This document shows, in pieces, positions 43,995 to 55,988 of a stretch of 64,000 nt of DNA. Below the pieces are notes generated by a model. That model ran no database searches. It saw only the letters and a program-made list of their open reading frames with translations, and was not told the DNA's origin. This stretch comes from Iris pallida (lineage: Eukaryota; Streptophyta; Magnoliopsida; Asparagales; Iridaceae): assembly GCA_029216955.1 (NCBI GenBank), contig JANAVB010005597.1, positions 42,145,311 through 42,209,310 of the forward strand, written 5' to 3'. Both the position numbers and the translations under genes were made by a program. Numbering within the stretch: the first letter of the stretch is position 1; every line of letters begins with the position of its first letter.

Positions 43995-44074
43995 TATCAT
44001 GTACTATCATTCATGATTGAATAAAATTTTATTTACAAAGATGAACTTGTCTGATAATTTACAAACATTTACAT

Positions 44075-45151
44075 TTATACATAATACTTTTTAAGGAACT
44101 TGCCATTGATAGGCATCATTGCAATTCGTCCATCCAGTTCTGAGAGTTGATACGCTCTATTTGAGAAGACTTTGCTCACAACATATGGACCTTCCCACTT
44201 TGCGTCGAACTTGCCTTTGCTCATATGAGTCATAGTCATAGGACGTCTGACCGTTAAAACAAGTTCTCCTTGCTGAAAGGCTCTGACCTTCACTTTACGG
44301 TTGAACATCTTTGAAATGCGGGCTTGATAACACTCAATATGTTGTTGAGCCATTAATCGCTTTTCATCCAATGCCTCCAATTCTTGAAGTCGAAGAAGGT
44401 CATTGTTCTCTGTAGTGAGCTCATTAGCAATGGTAATCCTTAAAGAAGGAATTTGAAGTTCCAGAGGAAGAACAGCTTCACAGCCATATACCAAAGAGAA
44501 AGGTGTAAAACCCGTAGGATTGCGGACCGTAGTTCGGTAGGCCCATAGACATTCGCCAAGCTTTTCACTCCAATTCCGTTTGTTAGTAGACACAAACTTT
44601 TTGAGAAGCTTGATAACGGTTTTGTTAAAAGCTTCGGCTAAACCGTTAGCAGCAGGATTGTAGGCAGTCGAAGCGACATTATCAATCCGGTGATCATCAC
44701 AGAATCGGGTGAATTTCTGGCTGATGAATTGCGGTCCGTTGTCATGAATAATTCGTCGAAGGACACCAAATCGATAAATGATATGATGCTTGACGAAGTT
44801 GATAACGCTACTGGTCTTGACTTCAGCCAAGGGTATAACTTTAGCCCACTTAGAGAAGTAGTCTGTTATTGCTAAGATGAACCGATGTCCTCTAGAAGAA
44901 GGGGGATTAATAGGACCTATGACATCCATACCCCAAGCTTCGAAAGGTCAGGAAGCAGCTATCGGATGTAGAAATTCCGCAGGTTGATAAATGAAGTCTG
45001 CATGGATTTGACAGGCTCGACATTTCTTTACATATTCGATGGCATCTGATACCATAGAGGGCCAGTAGTATCCCATTCTTCGAATACGATCCTGTAGTTT
45101 AGGATCGGGCTGATGTGCTCCGCAAACACCATCGTGAGCTTCATGCAGTAC
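44075..45151 (-). pseudogene. Tat integrase
   Basis: The N-terminal zinc-binding HHCC region (HDGVCGAHQ to KKCRACQ) lies upstream of a stop at 44948-44950 (TGA). From 44929 the catalytic core is open: DVIGPIN (first Asp), IIHDNGPQF (second Asp) and AEAFNKTV (Glu), followed by the C-terminal domain (KWEGPYVVSKV) and a stop at 44075. There is no chromodomain, as expected outside the chromoviruses. A stop at 45152 separates it from the RNase H part. The reading frame is unchanged through all stops. Confidence 0.85.
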
Positions 45152-45154
45152 TTA

Positions 45155-47782
45155 TTTTGCTTTATCACCAGCTAAACAGCGTAGAAGAAGACCGTCATAA
45201 GTCCGTCGATAGAGAGTCTTAGTGGTTTGATTGTAATAGAATCGTAGAGATCGTCGTCGAATACTTGTAGCCTCCTTAGGATCTTCGGGGAGTATATCGT
45301 GAACCACGAAGTCGATGAAAGGAGTTCTCCAATCTTCATTGATAACATTAATTTCAGCAAAATTACTGAACTCAATGTTACGATTATTTTCTACGCAAAA
45401 CAATTCTCGATTAGAAATAACCACCACTTGTTGTCTTCGGATGGGGACAGCTAAAACTGCTGCAAGATTGGCTAAGGCATCTGCTTCAGTGTTACAATCT
45501 CGGCGTACATATTCAATAAAGAAAGCTTTGAACGATGTAGCCATGTTGATTGCTGCCTCAAAGTAAGGTACCAGATCTTGATGACGGACTTCATAAGTTA
45601 CTCTAACCTGGTTAACAACCAACTTAGAATCGCCATAAACTTCGAGATACTTGACGTTCAATTGCTTGGCTAATTGAAGACCAATGAGTAGAGCATTATA
45701 CTCTGCTACATTATAGGAACAAGATTCGTCTAGAGATTAAGCTCTTTGGATAGTTGATCCGTCTGGAGAAACGAGAACAACTCCAACTCCTGCTACAACA
45801 GCACCATTGGGTCCAATTCTAGATGCTCCGTCAAAGAATAGACGCCAAGTTGGAAATTCTTCAGAAATCAAGTTGACTTCTAACGTCTCGTCTGGTATTT
45901 CATCGTAAAGCTTGGATGTTTCTGGTACGGGATGAGCCGCCAAGAAATCCGCCAGTGCTTGACCTTTGACAGATTTTTGAGGAACATATACCATGTCATA
46001 TTGGGCTAGAAGGATGGCCCATGTAGCAAGCCGAGAGTTGAGTGTGCTAGGCTTCTTCATCAGTACTCGAAGAGGATTGACTCGGGATATGACATGAATG
46101 GTTTGACCAATGATGTAATGTCTTGTCTTTTGAACAGCGAACATAAGAGCTAGACATTCTTTTTCAACCGGACTATAACGGTGTTCAGTACCAATCATAG
46201 TACGACTGAGATAGTAAATAGCCTGTTTGTGACCTTTTTTATTCTTTTGGGCGAGTAAAGCACCCAATGAATGATCCATAGCACGAACATACATTAAGAA
46301 TGGAATGCCCGAGATTGGTGACACCAAAACAGGTGGGTTCATAAGATATCGTTTGATGTCGTCGAATGCTTGTTGACATTCTTCAGTCCAAATAAAAGAT
46401 ACACCCTTCTTCATTAGTTGAGTGAATGGTCTACAGCGTCCAGACAAGTTCGAGATGAATCGCCTAATGTACGCAAGTCGGCCTTGGAATCCTCGTAGCT
46501 CTTTTAGGTTGCGTGGAGGACGCATCTCTTGAATGGCTTTGATCTTCTCGGGATCCACGTGTATACCTTTAGAGGTAATGACGAAGCCAAAAAATTTGCC
46601 ACTAGAGACACCCAAAAATGACTTGGTGGGATTCATCTTGAGCTGATGTTGATGCATGAGATTGAAGATTGTTCTCAGATCTTGGATATGATCTTCTTTT
46701 AGACGACTTTTGACAGCAATATCGTCAACGTAGCATTCGACTATTTTACGAAGATGTTCTCTGAAAATGGTACTCTTGGCTCGTTGGTAAGTTGTACCAG
46801 CGTTCTTGAGACCAAATGGCATCACTGTGTAGCAATAGACTCCCCGAGGAGTACGGAAAGATGTGTGCTTTTCATCTTCGGGATTTATTTTGATCTGATT
46901 ATATCCAGAGAATCCATCCATAAAAGATATTCGCTCGAACCCACAAGTATTGTCAATCATGACGTCTGTGATAGGAAGAGGAAATTCATCTTTCGGACAT
47001 GCTTCATTAAGATCCCTGAAGTCGATGCAGACTCGAACTTTGCCAATTTTCTTCAGGACTGGAACAATATTGGCTACCCAATCAGGATGTTGTTCTTCTC
47101 GAATAAAGCCACAAGCGATAAGCTTCTTGACTTCATCATCGATTGCGTCCATCATTTCAGGCTTAAATCGCCTTTGTTGCTGCTGTTTGACTGGTTTAGC
47201 ATTGGGAAGAATGTTGAGCTTGTGAGTAGCAATCTTGGGATCTAAACATGGCATGTCCTCATAACTCCAAGCAAAGACGTCAATGTATTCTTTAATGAGA
47301 AGAATTAACTCTTGCTTATCTTCTTCTGGAAGATTCTTGCTAATAAAGATTGGACGAGGTGACTCACTTTCTCCTACATCAACTTGAATTAATTGATCTT
47401 CAGTAGGAGGTTCTCTTTGTTCAAATCGAAGTACCCATTGATTATCCATCTGTTGAGCCCAAGGATCTGTTTCAGGGCTTTCTTCAATATCTTCATCATA
47501 TCCTTCCGGAAGTTCAGCAGAAACCATATTAGAAGATACGATTACACGATGGACTTCACCGACGCTAGTATCGGAATCCCATGATCTGGAATCAGAAGAA
47601 TTAGAACGTTCTTCGCTATCAGAGTCAAAAACTGCTGGGGATAACATTGGAGGAGAAGCGTATCCGAGACCTTTTTTGGTCCTGCTATAATACATTTCTG
47701 ACTTTCCTTTTGGAATTGCTGTACGAATGGGAGTTCGTCTACCCTTACCATAGTTAAGGCCGCTTTTGAAGTCGTAACCCAT
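45155..47782 (-). pseudogene. Tat reverse transcriptase, RNase H and archaeal-type RNase H
   Basis: Reverse transcriptase: VRVCIDFRDLNEACPKD, then MPFGLKNAGTTYQR and the YVDD box (VECYVDDIAVKS). The first RNase H follows (FIWTEECQQAFDD, LMYVRAMDHSLGALL) and seems to lack the usual catalytic Asp (it reads YVRAMD), as is common when a second RNase H takes over. The second RNase H, the Tat hallmark, starts with LFFDGASR (Asp), continues with NVAEYNALL (Glu) and VYGDSKLVVNQ (Asp), and ends with TEADALANLA (Asp). One stop (45737-45739) splits it. The start near 47782 is a convenience: the frame is continuous with protease. Confidence 0.85.
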
Positions 47783-47827
47783 CTTTCGGACGATGTCTTT
47801 TGATTGTTGACTGTAACGACGGAATTA

Positions 47828-49093
47828 AAGATGTCCCGTGTCGTTAACTTTGCTATCATCCGTGTAGCTAAATTTTTGTTCCGGTCTTTTACTAAAAAGT
47901 ATTGGACTTTCGCCTTTCTTGCGAGCAGGAACAATACGATATGAATCTTTTGGATGTTCACATGAAACTTCTGTTTGAAGAGATTGTACAACTCCCATTG
48001 TAAATGACTGAAAGCTATCTAACATATCCAAATAATATTTAGTATGATAAATAACATCAGTATACTGGAAAGTAGATGCTTTTTTATTGATATTTACATC
48101 TGTATTTACATCAGGACCTTTAGCCTTAACAGGCTTGGTCAGATTGATTACAAGAGGGGGAGAAGAAGAACGTGGAGGAGGCTTGTTACGACGAAGGTCA
48201 ATAACAAGTGGCTCAGAAGAGGTGAGCTCCCTTTTTTCTTTGTTGCGAGTTAAATCAACAACAAGTGGCTCAGAAGAAGTGAGCTGCTTTTTGTCCTTGT
48301 TACGACGTAAATCAATAACAAGTGGCTCAGAAGAGGTGAGCTCCCTTTGATTTTGATCAGCATCAACTAATTTTTCCTGAACCGGCAAGTGAATAGCCAG
48401 TGGTTTAGAATACCGAGGATGAGAAACACGCCCTTTGACATGTATGATGAGAGTGTCATTGGACACTACTTTTTGATCTTCTTCAGTATCCATGGCCAAT
48501 ACTACTTTCATAAATTCCTCCTTGTACATACGAGCATCGTTGCAATACGCTTCAACGCCCTTGAAAGGATAAAGGTCTGCAACTTCCTTATGAACTTGTC
48601 CTTTATCATCGACGTATTTAAAGCATTGATGAAGAGTTGAGGGAACAACATTGTGTTCATAGAGGAATGGTCTTCCCAGAAGAGCGTTGTAAGAACAAAC
48701 ATGATTATCAATGATATAAAAGGTCACCTTTGTGCGAAGATTGCCTATTTGAAGTTTTAAGCGGATCTTGCCCAAAGGTTCACTCTTTCCTTGGTTAAAT
48801 CCCAAGATAGTAGTGATTGTGCTCGAAAGACTATGCACTGGTATCTTCAACGCATCTAGCATTGTCTTTGGCATGATGCTAAGTGCAGACCCTGGATCTA
48901 TCAGGATACGATCGACCTTCATCGAATCAACATATCATGTATAGTAGAGAGGACGATCATGTCTATTATCTTCCAGCAGCATATCATCTTGAGTGAAAGT
49001 AATATTTGGAATCAACTCCAAAATACTATGACAGTGATGACAAGAGACTGGTTCTGATTCTGGCTTTTTGAGCAGAGTTAAGCAAGTTTCAGC
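47828..49093 (-). pseudogene. Tat aspartic protease and linker
   Basis: The retropepsin-like core reads ILIDPGSALSIMPKTML, with DPG where most retropepsins have DTG or DSG, then LGRPFLYEHNVVPS. After the core comes a linker with three 19-residue repeats (LTSSEPLVIDL units). Stops flank it: TAG at 49094 toward gag, TGA at 48935 inside the N-terminal part, TAA at 47825 toward RT. A Pro next to the catalytic Asp is unusual; Tat proteases do vary at this position, so it may be a lineage trait or decay. Confidence 0.75.
48183..48353. repeat. Three 57-bp tandem repeats in the protease-RT linker
   Basis: GTGGCTCAGAAGA recurs at 48208, 48265 and 48322, exactly 57 bp apart, encoding three near-identical 19-residue units. 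The period is a multiple of three, so the frame is kept. Confidence 0.9.
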
Positions 49094-52000
49094 CTACATC
49101 AGAGCTTCACTTAGAGTTTCTCGAGTCTCTTTAGAAAGGCGCAAGAGCTCAAAGATTGATAGCCTAGCCGGTGTATTGGCCAGTTGAGCCAATATATCAA
49201 AGTTATATGGCTTTTCAAGTCCTGTAGGAGATGATTTCTTCAAGGGCTTGTCAAAGCGGACTTGTTGCTTACCTTTGTCAGCCGTCATTGGCTTGGGAGG
49301 AATAGATACTACAACTGGTGAAGATGTAGAAGGAACCTCTTCAGTGGAAGCAGGTTGTGCTGGAGTAGGTTCAGAAGAAGAAGCAGGATCCTTTTGACCT
49401 TCAGAATAATCTTTCAAATAGGCTTTCCCTGATCTGGTGCCTAACAGAATCTCTTCGTCAACTATAGGATCAAAAGACACCATGTTGCAAATTTTGGTTT
49501 TGCCTTTAGAACGAGCTTTCTTCTTGGAAGAAGAGGACACTTCGAATTCCGGAGCAAGATCGGGATGGATCCACATAATTTTACCGTTGTCAAGAGACAA
49601 GGGAATAAGACCTTCATTTGATGGAAGTGGGAGATTTTCAATCTCAAGAGTAGCTTTGGGAATTGGAATGACACCGTGCTGTACCATCTGTGGAGGGAAG
49701 TCTCCAAACTGGACTGAAACCATGTTCGCAGTAACAGTCTTCTCATCTTGCTGCAGAGTGACTACACCAGCATTGACAAGCTCCTGAATTTTGCCCTTGA
49801 GCACGTAGCATGCTCGAGTAGGATGTCCAATAAACCTGTGGTAAACACAATATTTAGGATGATCTGTCTTACCGACTCCATCAGGTTTCTTTGGATCTGG
49901 GAGCTGAATCTTGTTGCTTTTGAGTAAATATTCAAAGATGCTCGCAGTGTCATTCTCATCGAAAGAATATTCCACTTTTGGACGAGGTTCCCTCGGTGGA
50001 GGTACAGAAGGAGTAGGAGTGGATGTAGGCGGAGCCACATTGACAGCCAAAGATTCTTTGTTTTTGTTCAAATTAATGTTCAAAGTCTCTTTTGCTTTGC
50101 GATTGTTCTGGCGGTTGCCACCACCTGAAGTCTGATGTTCATCTCGATCAGGATTAGACATTTGTACCCCCAATTGTTTGAACTTCTCGGCACTCACTTC
50201 AGCAGCTTTGGCATTGACAAAGAATGAGGGCCAATCTTGGAATTGGGTAGATCCCGTCCACATACTGATAATAGGCAAAAGATTCGCCTTACAAGTATCA
50301 ATAGTGACAGCAGCTGGAGTTCCGGGAGGCATTTTCAAAGCTTCACGGCGGAACCGTTCGATAAAGCTCTCAGCAGTTTTATTATATTTCTGTTTGATTT
50401 TATTGAGAGCTGACATAGTCATGTCATTGAATCCTTCATAGAACCGTTCCAAGAAGATTTGTTTAAGACCTGAAAAAGAAGTGATACAACCATCGGGCAA
50501 ACTTCTATACCAGTCATATGCTACGCCGGCTAAACAACCGACGAACACTCTGGTAAGAAGAGCGTCATTTGGCTGGAGTTGAACGGTCATTACCTCAAAA
50601 TGATTGATGAATTGACAAGGGGAAGTACTGCCATCGAACAAGAAGATTGTTGGGATTTTGTACTTCGGTGGGAATGGGACTTCCTTCCATTCAACTGGAT
50701 AGGGCTGCTTAATTCCCAATCTTTGTAAGTTGTCTTTCTCTTTAAAGGCTTCGAACTGAGTTTGCAAGAGTTTGACAGCTTTATTGGCGTCTTCTGATGA
50801 TGAAGAAGGAGCGGGTTGAGTTGTAGTGGTAGGAGGAGGAACAGCATTATAAGCACTACCTCCAGCTCCTGACTGACTAGGTGTAGTTTGCACTTGTACT
50901 TGTACAGGAGGCATTTGGAGAGACACTACCCCCAACCCAGTATTGACAGGTATCGAAGATGCTATGATCTCTGGACTAGTAGTAGGTGCAATTGGTGGTG
51001 TAGCATGCTGTGCTACAATGATGGAATACATACTAGCAACCATTTCAGCCATGGTTTTTAGTTTGTCTTCGAGTGCAGCAATTTGTTGTTCTTGATTTAT
51101 AGAAGTTGAAGCATCTGGATCATCAGTGACAACGTAAGCTGTCACTTCTCTTGGCACAGTGGAAGATACCGTCTGTTCGGAGCTTTCACTATATGCATCA
51201 TAGTCTGAGGAAGAATAACCTGAAGGGTTTTGAGGAAGATTCCTTTGACCGATTGTATCTCGGCTTCGAGAACGGGTATATTGAAACACTCCTTCGGAAG
51301 ATTCTTCTTGGAGTAATTCTAAATACCGCTGACTTGGCTTGCGGAGTCTACCATGCTTAGAGCATCTTTTACCCCCAGTGTCTCGGGAAGTCATGTTAAC
51401 AGAAGCATACAAGACTTCGTCTTCCTCTGACATAGGTTCAGATTTAGCAAAAGTCAGACGATCGAAAACAGATCGTTTTGTTGTTTGACAGCAACATTGG
51501 ATGATGACTTTATGATTGCAATGATGATCAGATGGTTGAACTGGAGGTGTTGAGATGGTATCCCGCTTTTGTCTAAGATGTTCTCGAAGATCGGAAACAG
51601 CAACAGGACGAGGAAAACTCTGAGGGATTTGTTCTTTGATAACATTCGGAACATGATTCCGATTCTTTAAATGTTTAGTCCCTTGAGTATACAGGGAAGT
51701 GCTCACTTCATTGGCATAAGTGTCGGGATTCTTGACCTTGGAGATTTGTTTCTGATGATGTTTGATCTTCGGCATTGGCTGTTTGCGTTTCACCGAAGTA
51801 GGTCTGTTAAGATAAGTTCTGAGATCAGCAAATTCACCCCCAGGGGTTTCTGTCTGTGACACTAACAGTTTTCCCTGTCTGGAACGGGAAATTTTGAGAG
51901 TCGGGAGGTCCTGGAATTCTGCTACCGGGGTAGGCAGAATACCTCTTTGATCAGTACAAGTCCTCTTGTCATAAAGGAAAGAAGAATCCTTGTTTGAAAG

Positions 52001-52843
52001 AGTTCTAGTACTGATTGGTGCCGAGGCACATTCAGATGGATCCTTTTCAGTAAAGATTGAAGAAGATTGAGAAAAGACCAAAGGGCCTTTTCCTTTATTT
52101 TGTGATGAAGGGTTAGCTAAAGAGCGTTTCCCTCTGTTGTCTTCCAAGTCATGGGACAAGGAAGTTTGAGAAAAGACCAACGGGCCTTTTCCTTTGTTTT
52201 GAAGAGAAAGAGGAATAGCCAAAGGACTACCCCCAGTGGATTGCGCAGAGGCAATAGGGTGTTTGGGAAGAGGAGTAGAATATCTTCCTTTGTTATGAGA
52301 AGAAGAAGAGAGTTTAGCCAAAAGGCTGTCACTCTTGGATTGCGCAAGAATACTTTGCGCAGGAGTTCTTGCCACAGAGTGTTTAGGTTGCATTCTGGTT
52401 GCTGGAATGTTGTTTTGCGCAGGAAGTTTAGCAGCCAATTGCGCCAGAGGCATAGGAGTTTTATATTTAGCCATGGTAGCATATGAAGTCTTTTGTGCAC
52501 TGGCCATAGCAGACTGTACAGCAGTGGCAGAGACAGATTGTGCACTGGATTTGGTGACAGAAGCACTGAACTGCACAGCAGACTTACTGGCAGATTACGC
52601 AGGAGATTTGCTGGCTACATTGACAGAATGCGCAGCAGTCTTTGGGACCCACTCTGAGCGCACTTTGCTTGTGGCAGCAGTGGTTGCAGTGCGAGGAGCG
52701 GTCTTGGAGTTGATCATGGATTCATAGGCTGTCTGGTTGATTTTCACAACCAGTGTCTTCTGCGTCTTTCCGATAGACGCTACGTCACATTGAGTTGTCA
52801 CTTCCTCGTCGGAGGAGAAAGTCGTCCCCAGCAGAGTCGCCAT
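49094..52843 (-). pseudogene. gag: Tat Gag with long N-terminal extension
   Basis: The frame starts at an ATG (52841-52843) that overlaps the primer site, and runs 1,249 codons to a TAG at 49094, with one TAA at 52595-52597 (in a context where CAA would encode Gln). Gag proper begins about two thirds in: AVKLLQTQFEAFKEKDN, then the capsid core (FDGSTSPCQFINHFEVMT, LAGVAYDWYRSLPD) and a CX3HX4HX4C-like segment (CVYHRFIGHPTRAC). The N-terminal part of roughly 600 residues is Ser/Gln/Ala/Lys-rich, with AQS units and a duplicated NKGKGPLVFSQ block. Such an extension is longer than usual Ty3/gypsy Gag and may correspond to the extra ORF1 of Ogre-type elements. Confidence 0.8.
52825..52842 (-). other. 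Primer binding site of the Tat element, tRNA-Arg
   Basis: The minus strand reads TGGCGACTCTGCTGGGGA, three bases from the LTR end. It is complementary to the 3' end of plant tRNA-Arg, the primer reported for Ogre/Tat elements. The gag ATG overlaps its first two bases. Confidence 0.75.
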
Positions 52844-52845
52844 TT

Positions 52846-52997
52846 TGTTTGCAAAAACAAAAGTATGAAACTTTATTGATACAAACTTTGTAAAAGATTA
52901 CAATTTAAATTCTGGGAATGGTACAACTTTAGGAATCCAATCTAGATGATGATTGCTTTATCCCTTGGACGATGTGAACTTTGAAGACGAAGCCTCT
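52846..52997 (-). repeat. 5' LTR of the Tat element, first part
   Basis: TGTTTGCAAAAACAAAAG to GACGAAGCCTCT, matching the start of the 3' LTR. The LTR is interrupted here by the Tekay insertion and resumes at 63812 (listed separately). Confidence 0.9.
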
Positions 52998-55928
52998 TGT
53001 CACGACCCGGTCCCCAAATACTTGGGTCGAATCGGATCATGTCCAGCCTGCGCCGTTGATGAGACGGCGGCAGTAAGCTGTAATCCATATTGCAGGTCAT
53101 TTCAACAACAAGCTTGAATTTAAAAGTTGCCACAACATTTAATTTACGATAATAAAAACTTGTCTTTCAATACAAAGTTCATAAAACTGGAATTTAAAAA
53201 CATTGCAACTAAGGTTCTCAAAGGCTAAGCAGCATCTAGGTTGATGCCACAACATCCTCATCTGGTGGAAGTACCGCCGGGTACAAATCGGGATCGTAGT
53301 AGCTATTGATCATCATCTCCAGATCCTCAGTAATACCTAAAATGTTATCTCCAGTCAGGAGGGAGCAAAGTACAATTCATGCAAACTTTTAACAATTAAA
53401 ATACAATTTATGACATGCACTTTTAAATAATTTAAAGATGAACAGTTTTGAAATAATTCAGTACAGTGATGTGAATAGATAGTGAATATGACCGGTTTGG
53501 GTTACAATGGTATCCTAGCGATACGATATGGCTTGTCCCCGTGTGAAGAGGGGAAAGCTAACACAGTCATTATCCTAAGTTTGGAATTGGTCATATCCAC
53601 TATTCTACTCCCCCAGTCCCCAACAGTACAATCAATGCTCCCGAAGGAGTTCGTGTATAATGGTGGTTTAAAATTGCAATGAAACAATTGTAAAATGATT
53701 GTAAAATTTACATAAAATGTACTTGCCTTAAATCCTTGGTTTGAAAAGTCGGTACTTCGGGATTTTGAACAGTCACGCTCTTCCTCGAAATCCTACATTC
53801 CGGGAACTTGTTTCAGAAGCAATCACCAGAGTTATCTAGTTACAATCTCTAATTGTTTTTCCTAATCAGTTTTAGTTGTTAATTAGCTAACACAATATCA
53901 CAACGTTTACTAGTTCGTTGAAATTACGGAAATCAATTTACATTGGTTTTTCGGGAAAACTTGTAATTATCAAATTACGTATAAAACATGATATTTATTT
54001 ATTTAAAAAACTTTGATATTTTTAATATATATAAAATATATTTATTTTCTTAAAATGAGAAATTGTGAATCATTAATTAATAATTCATAACAATATTTTG
54101 ATTGTTCCTACGCTATCACACATTCCCAGAAAATAAAATAAAATGCTAATTCCTACTTATTACAAAACCACATTTACTGGAATTGGGCTTATGCCCTTAC
54201 AAATTTTATTGCAAATTGAAATAAGAAAAGATAGGTTAGTCTTGAAAATTACCTACAATTAACATTAATAAAACTAGTAATTTCTAATTTAAATTTAAAA
54301 TAATAGGTGTCTCAGACTCTGGTCCAGTCGTCATATCAGCTACTCTGCCTCAACGTCCGGTCGAACCGGTGCGTTTGCATTTCACTGGGGCCCAGTGACC
54401 GTTTAAGGTCGTCGCCCAAAATATTATAAAAATAATATTTAACTCGAAAAATCATTTCGAAAATCATTTAATAAATTCCCGAAAATTTCGGCAGCATTCC
54501 CTCTGTTTTCGGGATAACCCAAAAACTGGGGAAATGCTCCGTAAACCTGCAGAAATAACTCCCGAAACCCACCATAATATATATATATTCCCAAGCCAAC
54601 TAATTATGAAAAATCCGAACTCAATTATCAAAAACCAACTTTCCAAAATTCCAACAGAACACACAACATAGCTAAAGAGAACCGTCAACCAACAGAACAT
54701 AAACCCCACCAAATATCAAACTATGGAAAAACAGCAGATCTTTCCCGAAAATCCGAATACGGATAATTTCCAAATTTCCTTCGGAAACTCCGAGAATTAG
54801 CCTACGAATAGGAAAACCCAGAGAAATAATCATTCTCCAGAGTTCCTTTCGAAAAGGTTCTCAGACACCCGATTCTCCGAAAATTCCGAAAAAACAGAAA
54901 TTGCAACGTAGAACTTACGTTGTCGAAAAACCGAGATCCCGCAGGATTCGGACCAGAGAATTCATCATCGACAATTAAAGAATATAGAGTCAGAGTGTAC
55001 CGAAACCGAAATTGGAGCTCGAAATAGAAACGGGTCAGAACCGAAAACAGACAGCGTCACCGGGAAACGCCAACGGGGCAGCAAGTCGCCGGGGTCGGGC
55101 GCCGGCCAGGGGACGGCGGCGGGGCGTGGGCGCGGGATCGCCGACGTGAACGGGGACGCGGGGAAGGGCCGCGCGGGTCAGCGGGATCGGGGCGTCGGCC
55201 ACTGAAAGCGGCGCCGGGAAGGGGTTTTTCACAGAAAATTTAGGAAAGAAATGGTGTGGAGATGGAGAAAGATGTAGAGGGCTTTTATAGAGAGTGAAAG
55301 AGAGGGGTTACCGGAGTTGGGAAGGCCAACGGCCACCATGATGGCGCCGGCGGCGGTTTGGCCGTTCGGAAGATGGGGGTCGGCTACGTTGGTCGGTTGA
55401 GAAATGAAAAGTTTGAGAAAGTAAAGAAAGTTTAAGTTTTCTTCCATCAGAACAACCAAATGAGTGAATGGCTCATTCATTCACAACTTAATGACAACTT
55501 AACGGGTATGAGATTGTTGGGTATTAGATCCAATAAGGAATGGACCAAGATTGTGGGCTCAACTATTGGGCTCTTATTATTCCTAGAAAATCAAATGGTT
55601 TTATAAGTAAGTTTGGGCCAAAATCTAAAGTTTAAATATGGCCTAAAATTTTATTTAATTATAAAAGAATTTTTTGGCCTAATATCAATAAATATAATGT
55701 TTGAAAAAATATATTTAATATTTCATAATTCTAATATTTTATTTTAAAATGTTTTAAGTCCAAAAAATTGGGTTCGGTCTGGGTTGTCATACAAAAATCC
55801 CAGTTAAATTATTTTAACAGAATAATTTTACACTAAATTGATTAGAAATAACATTATCAATTAATTGATAACTTAACAAAAATTTATATACAATAAAAAA
55901 TTGCAAACTAGAAATTATGGGTTTCACA
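52998..55928 (-). repeat. 3' LTR of the Tekay element
   Basis: TGTCACGACCCGG to GGGTTTCACA on the plus strand. A minus-strand TATA-like box CTATAAAAGC lies near 55281-55290, and a GC-rich block at 55070-55220. Confidence 0.95.
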
Positions 55929-55942
55929 ACCTTCCCTCCTTA
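55929..55942 (-). other. Polypurine tract of the Tekay element
   Basis: The minus strand reads AAGGAGGGAAGGT directly before TGTGAAACCC, the LTR start, preceded by the conserved TTTCGAGGACGAAATTTTC. Confidence 0.9.
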
Positions 55943-55988
55943 GAAAATTTCGTCCTCGAAATTTAAAGAGTTAGGTTGAGAAAATACC

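Noticed and set aside
53482..53682. 66-codon frame repeated at 61359-61559
   Set aside because: A chance frame within the paired Tekay LTRs, with no similarity to known proteins; the other strand is equally open.
55035..55232. 65-codon Pro/Arg/Ala frame in both Tekay LTRs (also 62913-63110)
   Set aside because: It follows from the GC-rich island in the leader; identity is due to LTR identity and there is no domain.
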